NCBI GenBank assembly: GCA_002049455.2
Contig: KV918834.1
Span: forward strand, 62,001-126,000
DNA length: 64,000 nucleotides
Origin: Porphyra umbilicalis
Taxonomy: Eukaryota > Rhodophyta > Bangiophyceae > Bangiales > Bangiaceae
Direction of reading: 5' to 3'
Shown: piece after piece, positions 55,683 through 64,000 of the stretch
Layout: every line of letters begins with the position of its first letter
Position numbering within the stretch: the first letter of the stretch is position 1
The notes under the pieces: generated by a model
Databases searched by the model: none
Seen by the model: only the letters and a program-made list of their open reading frames with translations
Told to the model about the DNA's origin: nothing
Made by a program: the position numbers and the translations under genes

Positions 55683-56263
55683 ATGTTCTTGGGAAACTCC
55701 AGGTATTCATTCTACAAGTACACACTAAGTGTTGTTGTCACTGTGACGCACTGTCACTGTTCTCTTGTCTCTGTAAGAAACAACAGCTGGTGCTTCGTTA
55801 CCGTTTCCACTGAGTTGCTCAAAGGGTAAAGATGCTCTCAACTGAGCTGCCAACGGAGGGCACACCGTCGGAAATCGAGCGTCGTGAGCGACAGGGAATA
55901 GAAGACGTAGAGCAAAAACTCGTCCCTCATCGGAGAGATTTCATTTTGAATTTGGCCATGACATCTAAATACCCTAGTCCAGCCAATCATAAATCTGTGA
56001 CAGTCAGGAGATCAGGTCGGTGTCGTCAGGTCCGTCGCCCTCGGTGCTTTGCACGCCATCGGCCAGTAGACGTCCACGCGTTCCACCAACACGACTGCCG
56101 TCGCTGCCGCCGCGAGCCGCACCAGCTGGTGGCGTGGCGCCACCCCTGCCCACCTGCTCGTCGGCGCCTGCGCTCGTGGCCGCAGACGAGTCGACTCGCG
56201 TCCCCCTCGACCGTGGTGCCGCGCGCCCGTCTGTGGCCTGACCAGCGGGCGCGGCCGACGACC
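55683..56263. other. Upstream region of the ABCF gene
   Basis: Lies between the divergent tRNA-Ala gene and the ABCF start codon and should contain the ABCF promoter. The ABCF frame is open upstream to 55832, but that stretch encodes Arg/His-rich sequence with no ABCF similarity, so it is taken as 5' leader. From about 56020 GC content rises to coding levels. Confidence 0.55.
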
Positions 56264-59070
56264 ATGGCCGCGGCCTTTGTGCCGCCCGCCACGCCGGCGG
56301 CGGGCGGCGTCGGCCATTCCCCGCCGCGCTTGCCGTTACGGCCGCGTCGGCGCGCGGCGGTCGCGCGGCGGGTAGCGTTTTCCCCCCCGTGCATGGCCGC
56401 CAAAAAGGGCCGCGGCGGCGGCGGACGCGGCGGCGGTGGCCGCGGCGGCGGCGGCAGAAGCGGCGGCGGCGGCGGCGGCCGCAGGTCCGTTGGCGTGGCG
56501 GGTGGTACCCAAGCGGGTGCGGCGGCGGCAGCGTCGTTGCCAACCTCGGCCGGCGGCAACCTCTCCAGCGAGCGCCTCTTGTGGGCGGACAATGTGTCCC
56601 TCTCCTACGACGGGGACCGCACGCAGTTTCAGGACGTCTCCCTGACCCTACAGCGCGGCCGCAAAGTCGGCCTCGTCGGCCCCAACGGCACGGGCAAATC
56701 CTCCCTCCTCAAAGTCCTCGCCGGGGACCTCGCCCCCGACGCGGGCACCGTCACCCTCCGCCGCGGCACGAGCGTCGCGCTCGTCGAGCAGGAGCCGCAC
56801 CTGCCGCCCGACACGCTCATCCTCGACGCGGTGCTCGCGACCGCCGCGCGCGTCTCATCCAACGCCCCCGACGTGGTGGCGGTCGTCGAGTACCACGCCG
56901 CCCTGGCCGCGTACGACGCGGCGCCCGCCGACGATGCGGTGGCGGCGGCCCGCCTCCGAGTCGCCACGGAGCGGATGGAGACGCTCCGCGCGTGGGAGGC
57001 CGACGCGTTTGTCAAGACGGCGATTAGCCGGCTCGGACTTGGAGACACGGACGCCACCTACCGGCGGCGCGTCGGGGACCTGTCGGGGGGGCAACGCAAG
57101 CGCGTGGCCCTCGCCGCCGCCCTCACCGCCCGCGCGGATGTGGTGCTTTGCGACGAGCCGACCAACCACCTGTCGGTCGAGGCGATTGCGTGGTTGGAGG
57201 AGACGCTCCGCGAGCCGGGCCTCACTGTTGCGTGCGTGACGCACGACCGCGCCTTTTTGGACGGCGTGTGCGATGAGATTGTGGAGCTCGATCGGGGCAA
57301 GGTGCACTTTCACGGGCGGGGGTACGCGGCATTTTTAGAGGCCAAGGCGGGGCGCCTCGCGTCGGCGGCGCGGTCGGCCGACGTCGACCGGGCGCGGCTC
57401 AAGAAGGAGCTCGCGTGGATGCGCAAGCAGCCAAAGGCGCGGGGCACCAAGAGCCGCGCCCGCGTCGATGGGTTTTACGAACTCCAATCGGCCGTCCGCG
57501 ACGCGGGGCGGACGGCCAACACTGTCGACGGCCTGTCGACGACCGTGACGCGGATGGGCGACCAGGTGCTGTCACTCGAGGGGGCGACGCTGACGCGGGG
57601 GGATGTTGTCGTCCTCGACGGCGTGTCGTATGAGTTTCAGAAGGGGGAAAAGGTCGGCGTTGTCGGCGAGAATGGCGTCGGCAAGGTACGTGGGGGGGGC
57701 GGTCAAAGGGGGGGGGGGGAAGGGGGGGGAGGGAGGCGCGGGGGAGGGTGGTGGCAATGATTGCCGCGAAGGAGCCGCTGTCGCGGCACTGACCACGACG
57801 GAGAGCAAGCTGGGTGGGGCGCGGCGCGGCGCAGAGTCGGGGGCCCGTTTTTTTTTGAACGTTGCGTGCGGCCGTCGCCGGCCGGTTCGTTCCTGCTGCG
57901 TCGTCCCCTGCGGCCCGTTGGCGGTCAGACGACTGACGGTCTGTGGATGGTTGCCGCGTTTGCCATTTCTGGCTACTCTCGCCGCTTCTCCCGCTCTGCT
58001 GTTGTGCGTGTGTTTTGGTGGCGCTGCGCGACTTGCTGTGTGGCACGTGTGGTGGTCTTTTTCCGTCCCTCTCGCCCTCCGCCACGCAGTCCTCCTTCCT
58101 CAAGGCCCTGTACGGCGAGCTGCCGCTCGACTCGGGCAACATCACCGTCGGCGAGACGGTCGTATTTGGCCACTTTGACCAGGACGGCCTGACCCTGCCC
58201 GCCGACGTGCGGGTGTCTGAGTTCGTCACTGACCTGGCGGCGCTCGCGGCGACGGACGGGCCGCGGGTCAACTTTTACTCGTCTACCGCGTCGTCGGGCG
58301 TCGAACTCGAGGCCGTCTCGTCGGCGGCGGGCGCCAACTCGGGCGCCGACGCCAAAGTGCGCGCGCTGCAGCTGCTCGAGCAGTTTGGCTTTGAGCGCTC
58401 CCAACAGTACACGTACATCTCGCGCCTGTCGGGCGGGGAGAAGCGGCGCTTGCAGCTGCTGTCGCTGCTGCTGCGGAGCCCCAACATGCTCATCCTGGAC
58501 GAGGTGTCCAACGACCTCGACCTCGACACGCTCGGGCTGCTGGAAGATTTTCTCACCGAGTACACGGGGTGCCTCGTCGTCGTGTCCCACGACCGGTACT
58601 TTATGGACAAGGTGGTGGACCACCTGCTCGTGTTTGAGGGCGGCGGGCGGGTGCGCCGCTTTGAGGGCACCTTCACCGAGTACATTGACGCCAAAAAGGC
58701 AGAGGAGGAGGCGGCTAAGCGCGCCGTGTCGGCCTCGTCTGCGCTCGCGGCCGCTGACCGGGCGGCGGCGGGCACGCACGACGCGTCGCCGACAGCGTCA
58801 GGCGCCTGGCCCGCATCGCCGGGGTTGACGCCCAAGGCCAAGCGCTTTAGCTTTAAGGAGCGCAAGGAGTACGAGGGCCTCGAGGGGGAGATTGAGGCGC
58901 TCTCCACCCACCACGCGGCGCTGTCGGCACGCTTGGCGGCAGAGGGCGGCACCGCCGGCTTTTCCGACTTAGAGGCGTGGAGCACGGAGCTGGCGCACAC
59001 GACGGAGCTCATCGACGCCAAGACGGAGCGGTGGGTGGCACTGGAGGAGCGCGCCGCGGCTGGTGCATAG
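56264..59070 (+). CDS. Plastid-type ABCF ATPase (Uup/ABCF5-like), two exons
   Basis: Exon 1 is 56264-57685 and exon 2 is 58090-59070, giving 800 residues. The start is the ATG in an ideal ACCATGG context. It opens MAAAFVPPATPAAGG and an Arg/Ala-rich stretch resembling a plastid transit peptide, then a Gly/Arg-rich linker. ABC domain 1 has Walker A GPNGTGKS (139-146), signature LSGGQ (273-277) and Walker B VVLCDEP (Asp297, Glu298). ABC domain 2 has Walker A GENGVGKS (468-475, split by the intron between K and S), signature LSGGEKRR (587 on) and Walker B LILDEVSNDLD (Asp611), then a switch His in VVSHDRYF. A C-terminal helical, coiled-coil-like tail (from about residue 735) is typical of Uup-like members. 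ABCF proteins act on ribosomes and are not transporters. A role on plastid ribosomes is inferred from the N-terminus. Confidence 0.92.
57686..58089 (+). other. Phase-0 intron of the ABCF gene
   Basis: 404 nt, donor GTACGT and acceptor CGCCACGCAG. Removing it joins GGCAAG to TCCTCC and restores a perfect Walker A (GENGVGK-SSFLKAL). The intron starts with long G runs (57691-57740) and ends with a pyrimidine-rich tract before the acceptor. It is the only intron I can define in the window. Confidence 0.9.
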
Positions 59071-59426
59071 GGGCAAGGGGGGTGGTGGGTGGCGTGCGCG
59101 CATGATTGTGTTTGCCCTCCAGTGTGGAAAGGGTGGCTGCGGGGAACCTGGTCGTGGGGGGCGTCGACCGGTACCGTGGGGTCCAATGTGGAGTTTACAT
59201 GACTGCGTCTCGTCTTTCCCATGTGCTCCGACCCCACGCAAGACACGCTCCACGTTGGCGTAGTCTTCGTAGAGCTCCAGCAGCGGTGCTGCCCGACTCA
59301 TCGGACGAGAACTGGCAGATACAGCGCCGACAATTGTTCAGCACAGAAAAAGGAGAACAATGACAAGAAGTCAACGATTCTCAACAATATATTTACCCGC
59401 TGCATCCATTTCTCGCCCGAGAACAT
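59071..59426. other. Spacer between ABCF and tRNA-Ala
   Basis: 356 bp that should hold the ABCF 3' end and the upstream region of tRNA-Ala. No gene. Sequence near 59340-59400 is A/T-rich. No clear polyadenylation signal could be fixed. Confidence 0.5.
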
Positions 59427-59524
59427 GGGTTTGTAGCTCAGTGGTAGAGTGCTCGCTTAGCAACGAATATGCAAGCCTGCGAGAGGTCCGGGGATCGATG
59501 AAATCGAGAACCCCCGCTGATCCA
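59427..59524 (+). tRNA. tRNA-Ala(AGC) with anticodon-loop intron and T-loop insert
   Basis: Same exon sequence as the copy at 55581-55682: GGGTTTG acceptor, GCTC/GAGT D-arm, CTCGC-TTAGCA anticodon part, GCGAG, AGGTC, CGGGG-ATCGAT, CCCCG, CTGATCC and A73. The anticodon-loop intron is 15 nt and unlike that of the other copy; the T-loop insert is again 11 nt but with a different sequence. G3:T70 and AGC support alanine. A T5 run follows at 59528. The six bases before the gene (GAACAT) are also shared between copies. The 6:67 T-T mismatch is present in both. Confidence 0.8.
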
Positions 59525-59527
59525 TCG

Positions 59528-59532
59528 TTTTT
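59528..59532 (+). terminator. Pol III terminator of tRNA-Ala
   Basis: A TTTTT run three bases after the discriminator base of the tRNA-Ala gene. Confidence 0.75.
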
Positions 59533-59681
59533 AACGGCACTTGAGTGCTCGATCCGGTTTGCAGCGCACCGGAAATTGACGATATTGCGGTCTCCCCACT
59601 TTTGGCCAATACAGTCAATCCCAGACACTGTGTGTTGGTGTAAAGTTACAGATTCTTTCTCGTGAAAGTTATTCCAATATA

Positions 59682-61107
59682 AATAAGAAAGCATCTTTTG
59701 AACTGGAAGGGGGACTGTTCGCAGGAAAATCTTGGCGACAGGTTTTGACATCTCTTTTTTGTTTTTCTTTCTTGCCCCGGAAAGAAAGTTCTGGAGACAG
59801 GACCTGAAAATATCCTGGCCAGACTTTCGGATCATCCTGATCCTTCTTCCAGGATTATCCTGGGAACTGTCCCGGAACGGTCCCCACGATAGTTGGCGAG
59901 ATAGAGTCCTGCCACATTCACCAGTTTATTTGCAGGACTGCTCCTCCGAAGAGGTGCACGGACTGGCGTCAACTCGGGTACAAGACTAGGGCAGCGTTGC
60001 TCCAGGAAAATTCTCTGTAGAGATTGTAGCAAAAGAAATCAGCGTCCTGACTTAATCCTTCTTCGGGAGCAGCACGGGGCACGATGCCAGAAGAAGCTCG
60101 CATGCGCATCCGGAGGATAGTTTTGCAAAGAGCACGTCGCCTTTTGTGCAGGTCAGGCCCGTACACAATTTTGTGTTCTTGCTCTCCTACGATGGACGCG
60201 GCTGCTGCATTCAAGTCCAGAGGTCGCTCCATTTCCTGGTCACCGTCCTGCAGTTTCAGGCGGTACCCAATGCCGCTTGCGCTACATAGGGCCGCCGGCA
60301 CCGCTGCTTGAGCAGTGTCATTCACACCGCTGGCCAGAACAACGCGATCCAAGGTGGCCTCTTTGACGTCAGCGTCCAAGTTAACCCCCAGGATACGATA
60401 GGCCAACAGTCTTGCTGAGACGCATCGATGATTGCATCGAGTACGTAGGCCCTTCCTCAACGCAGCTCTCACTTTACGCCGTTTCTGGGACCATCCACTC
60501 GCACCGCAATCAATCTTTCAGACACATTTCTCAACCGCCTTGTTCACAACGGCACGGAGGTGGCGATTGCTGTCTCGATTGGGGCCTTCCAGCTGCCCAG
60601 TGGGCGCGAGCCGTGACAGGCAGTCATGTTCAGGAGAGTCCGCTGCGCTGCCATTCGTACCAGGGTTCACGGATCCATTGCGTATCTTTTTGAGCATGGC
60701 TTGGCCATACCTGGTAGACAGGCTGCTCACTTCATCCTGCACGAGGTGATATCCATTGGTAAACGCAAGCGTACACGGGGAGAGGCGGACGTATGCAGGT
60801 GTGCACGAGCGTCCATCACCGAGCTTTGAGGTTAGGTCACGTGTGGGCGTAGTCCTACAAGAGGTAGAATAGAGCGCCACCCCAGCAAATTACGCACGAG
60901 CACCACGGTCGTGTTCAACACCACGGTAGCAAGTACCCCGTGAGCACTCTACACACTCATAATATGGGCGGCGTCGACGACTGGCGAGTTCGGACGCGGT
61001 GAGCCCTGCGGGGCGCCGCTGTGGTCTTCAGCGTCACTTTCAGCCATCGCAGCGCCCGCACCCAAGTGCATGACTGCGATCTTTTATCCGTCGAAGTCAG
61101 GCGCAGA
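59682..61107. repeat. Unclassified dispersed repeat, copy 2
   Basis: Homologous to 23268-25160 in the same orientation. The minus strand of this copy is the better preserved: a frame opening near 60880 shows DEVSSLSTRYGQAMLKKIRN, and another from 60472 to 59969 shows MRAALRKGLRTRCNH and GYRLKLQDGD. The two are in the same frame with one stop between them. A short upstream frame near 61045 starts MAESDAEDHSGAPQG. Peptide sharing with copy 1 suggests an original protein gene on the minus strand. No known transposon or host family was recognised. Confidence 0.75.
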
Positions 61108-62049
61108 TGACAAACTGACCCAGGCCGATCTTTCTTCAGAGCCGAGTGTAACAACGTGTCCACGTCTCGCGCATACGTTAGTCCCTACAACATGCGCTGC
61201 GCGGTGCGCTGCGCCGAACGCCGCGCTCTATCAGCTGGTGTGACGGGCAATCTCCGCCCGCACGCACCTCCTACGTACCCAGGAGAAAAAGGATCTCACG
61301 TGAGACCACCGCCAGCTGAAAAGCCCAGCCACAAACTGGCGCCCTGGAAAAAGAACGATATTTAAAGACAAATGTTGCATGCAGAGTGCGCCACAGTCCT
61401 TCAGATTGATGCCACGCCCAGAGATACGGTGAGACTGCTCACGGCAGCGCCAGAGGATACCAAATACTGACCTCCACTTCTCGTGCCTGGGCGGTATGCG
61501 TACTCGAAGGACCTGGGGTAGTTCCTCACAATACTGGCAAGTTGCCGAATTATAATTCCGTTCAAAGATATCGCGTTATCCGGTTGCTTGATCGTGGCGG
61601 ACGAGTGAGCTCGATTTGGTGGCCGCCGCCCTGCACGCCCTGGAAGAACCTCGCGGCGCCACTCATTGAAGGGGTCGCCGCTGAAGAGCGTTGCAGGGAG
61701 GTGGCGCCAGTGGCAAACGGGTGTGCTGGGCCGCACCAGTCCTGTGTGCGTGCGGGCAGCAGGGGCTGGTTTTGGACAAGGCGCTCGTCGAGTCGTGCGC
61801 GCGCGGCGCCCGATGCATGCCCTTGTGTCGTCGACGTCGAATGCCCCTCTTCGTCTTCACCACTCCTGTCTCCACCCCCCACCCTACCACGCGCTGGTCT
61901 GTCATTCTTTTCGCGTTGACGCACCCCGATCCACATCCGCGTGCCACCCCCCCCCACGTTCAAATAGAAAGGCTGACATTTGTGTCAGCTCCCCCGCTAC
62001 CCATCGCTTGATATTCATTTACCCTCAGTGCGGTACAGACCTATCTCTT
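61108..62049. other. Intergenic, no gene seen
   Basis: Mixed composition, GC-rich after 61600. Minus-strand frames are short and low-complexity. Nothing shared with other parts of the window was noticed. Confidence 0.4.
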
Positions 62050-62475
62050 GAGTTAGCCACCTTCGGGGAGGCCGGCTGGAGCGCGGCCCGCCCCTCTGAG
62101 GGGCAGGACCGCGTATCCACGCCGTCGGTGCGGGCGCCCCCTTCGTGCGGGCGCCCGCCGGTGGCGTTAGAGGGCCGCCTCTTGGGCTGGGCGGCCCTAG
62201 GACACTCTCTGGGCCGTCTCTGGACAGGCGGCCCCGGTTTCAATCTGAGTCGGCCACCTTTGGGGAGGCCGGCCGGATGGCGGCCAGCCCCTCTGCTGGG
62301 GAGGGCCGCGTCTCCACGCCGTCTGCGTGGGCGCCCCTTTCGTGCGGGCGCCCGTCGGCGGCGCGAGAGGTCCGCCTCATTGGTTAGGCGGCCCCAGGAC
62401 AATGCTTTGGTTGCCTCTGTGGACAGGCGGCTCCGATGCAAATCTGAGTCGGCCACCTTCGGGGGGGGCCGGATG
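62050..62475 (+). repeat. Tandem repeat, about 2.1 units of 197-199 bp
   Basis: Units start at the GCCACCTTCGGGG/GCCACCTTTGGGG motif at 62056, 62253 and 62452. Each carries a GGGCGCCC...GGGCGCCC hairpin and a GGACAGGCGGC block. The array lies 125 bp upstream of the ATG at 62601, so it could be part of that gene's regulatory region or the edge of a mobile element. Confidence 0.8.
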
Positions 62476-62600
62476 GATCGCGGTACACTCCTTCGCACCG
62501 TCTGCTCGATCGACGTTGAAACATTAAGGCCACAGCCCTGTAAGAAAAGTTCCCGCCGCGTGATAAAACCGCTTGCGGAAACAGTGAGGCCGCTCCCGGT

Positions 62601-64000
62601 ATGTCAAAACACGATAGTCCGCCGAGCCCCAACGGCGACGACGTCTCAATGAGCGGATCTGACGAGGTTTCCCGGCGTGATGTCAACTATGCGCGCGGTC
62701 AGCGGCGCCGCTTCGGTCGGTCCCAAGCTAATGCGGCACGACTGGCGGCTGAGGCGCTGCAGATTGCTGAAGCCGCGGCAGCGGCGGCCGACGCCTTGCA
62801 AGGCTCACGGCTGTATGGAGCCCTGCAAGCGGCTCCGCGTGGCGACGATGGGTCCCGCCTGTTTGATTCATTGCGGCGCGGCTCGGACGGCGGCCGGTCA
62901 GGCCCGAACGATCCTCCACGCGCCTCTGCTGCCGTCGCGGCGTCTGGCGGACAGATGGCAGCCGTCACGGCGTCTGGTGAGCAGACGGATGGTGTGCGAC
63001 CCGCTCGGCAACCTGAGCCACTGCTGTCGGAACCGGCGTCGGCGCAGACTCAGCACGCTAATGGGTCGGGCCTCGTTGCACTGGCGGTTCACTCTGCGTT
63101 TGTGTTCGTCATCCAAGGGGCTCGCAGCACCCTCATTGGCTGCGTTGGCGTGCTGTCATCTGGGCAGCTGAATATGGCGCTAGCTGCGATCGAATTCGCT
63201 GGTCCGGGCTTCCTGCCCGACGCTCAGCGCCTGGAGATTATGTGGGGCTGCTCATCGGGATGTGGACACGTGGCGGGCCTCAATTCGACGATGTTGGGAG
63301 CTGTAAGCATTCTGCAAGGAGGTGGCACTGTCACGCAGGCGGCCCGATTTCTGTGACAAGGCATCTCGTCGCACGCGTGCGACGGAGCGTGCCGCCAGGC
63401 GCACCGTCCGTCGTCTCGACTGGTGGACACGCCATCTGAGCGACCCGCTCTGCCACCATACCGCCGTATTCGCCCCCACCTACGAGGCATTTCGCGGTCA
63501 CCGTCTCCGGGCCCGCCGTCAAAGCGGCAACACGCTGCAACCTACCCTCGGACGCCGCGCGCGGTCGACGCGGAGGGTGCTGCAGCCAAAGAGTCCGACT
63601 CTGGCGCAGACGAGAACCCCAAAACGGGGTATGGTGAGCTGCCTTGGCATTTTCCCCGCAATGCCGAGCGCCGGGTGGAGCTGTCCTGTGGTGACGCGCA
63701 GTCGATAAGAGGTAGGAGCGCTGTTACGCAGAGGATGGTGGAAGGAGTCTTCTTCTGGTTCCTCTCGCAGTCGGTCACCTCCCGGTCTGACGGGGGCTTC
63801 TGGGTGCTCTCTTCAATGACAGCGGACGCCATTGTTGGCGCGGCGGCCTGTCTTTCGTGGGGAGTACGCCTCGGGGGCAGGGCGATTAAGGATGGCATGC
63901 TACTGAGGGGTGGTATGTCCATGATGCCCGTGCGCACTGGCCGCGTGTGGTGGGGTGTGGTCGTTCATGACCTCCACAAAGTGTTACCATTGTCGATCAA
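62601..64000 (+). CDS. Hypothetical protein, one in-frame TGA, runs off the window
   Basis: From ATG at 62601 (MSKHDSPPSPNGDDVSMSGS) the frame is open for 251 codons to TGA at 63354-63356, and the same frame then stays open to the window end (about 214 more codons), with clearly protein-like sequence there (YGELPWHFPRNAERRVEL; MVEGVFFWFLSQSVTS). The first part has an Ala-rich helix and a hydrophobic region (LVALAVHSAFVFVIQGAR). Either the TGA is a recent nonsense change, it is removed by splicing, or two genes lie in tandem. No family was recognised. It could be element-encoded, given the tandem repeat just upstream. Confidence 0.5.

Noticed and set aside
55795-55870. A D-arm-like GCAGCTCAGTTGAGAGC on the minus strand, suggesting a further tRNA
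   Set aside because: No matching T-arm, acceptor or anticodon stem could be found up- or downstream, even allowing inserts.
55832-56263. Upstream extension of the ABCF frame as part of the protein
   Set aside because: The translated stretch is Arg/His-rich and unlike any ABCF; the ATG at 56264 has an ideal context and begins a transit-peptide-like sequence.
58275-59246. 323-codon minus-strand frame over ABCF exon 2
   Set aside because: It is a shadow of the ABCF coding strand with no motif of its own.
1-64000. CRISPR arrays, operons or bacterial genes
   Set aside because: No regularly spaced identical repeats with unique spacers and no prokaryotic gene organisation; all signals are eukaryotic.

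Overview
The window looks like nuclear DNA of a photosynthetic eukaryote, most likely a red alga, perhaps of the Porphyra/Pyropia type. The evidence is very GC-rich coding sequence with almost no introns (one 13.8 kb uninterrupted frame), an ABCF protein with a plastid-targeting-like N-terminus, and three tRNA genes with extra introns outside the usual site, a trait known from Cyanidioschyzon. The lineage is an inference. No bacterial or organellar gene clusters are present.

Only two protein genes are confidently assigned to the host. The first is a giant VPS13-type lipid-transfer protein (6444-20279, minus, 4611 residues) with a C-terminal UBA domain and, before it, what looks like an aegerolysin-like beta-sandwich. 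The second is a two-exon, Uup/ABCF5-like ABCF ATPase (56264-59070, plus, 800 residues). Three tRNA genes can be folded by eye. One is tRNA-Tyr(GTA) with a D-loop insert and an anticodon-loop intron (29841-29966). The others are two tRNA-Ala(AGC) genes, each with an anticodon-loop intron and an 11-nt T-loop insert, on either side of the ABCF gene (55581-55682 minus; 59427-59524 plus). Three further open frames (25164-26360, 27023-27685, 62601-end) have no recognisable function.

The rest is mostly transposon territory. Layout: 1-6443, degraded intergenic DNA with a TA-flanked MITE and a Tc1/mariner remnant; 6444-20279, VPS13; 20873-21558, a foldback MITE split by a hAT-like MITE, plus a second foldback copy; 22557-28622, a pair of inverted 420-455 bp repeats enclosing an unclassified dispersed repeat and two orphan frames; 28624-29203, a foldback capped by C and G runs; 29841-29966, tRNA-Tyr; 30041-31712, a longer relative of the first MITE; 31996-41689, two broken Ty3/gypsy-like copies facing each other tail to tail, one of them hit by a hAT-like element and a Tc1 element; 42947-51845, a nearly whole, young Ty3/gypsy chromovirus with identical 5-bp target duplications; 54701-55472, a hAT-like element carrying an exon-like frame; 55581-59524, tRNA-Ala, ABCF, tRNA-Ala; 59682-61107, a second copy of the dispersed repeat; 62050-64000, a tandem repeat and an orphan gene running off the end.

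The genes do not form an operon or pathway. The most unusual biology is the disrupted tRNA genes, the VPS13 tail architecture, and a group of hAT-like elements with dense GGGCGTC or GGGCGTG arrays just inside their ends.
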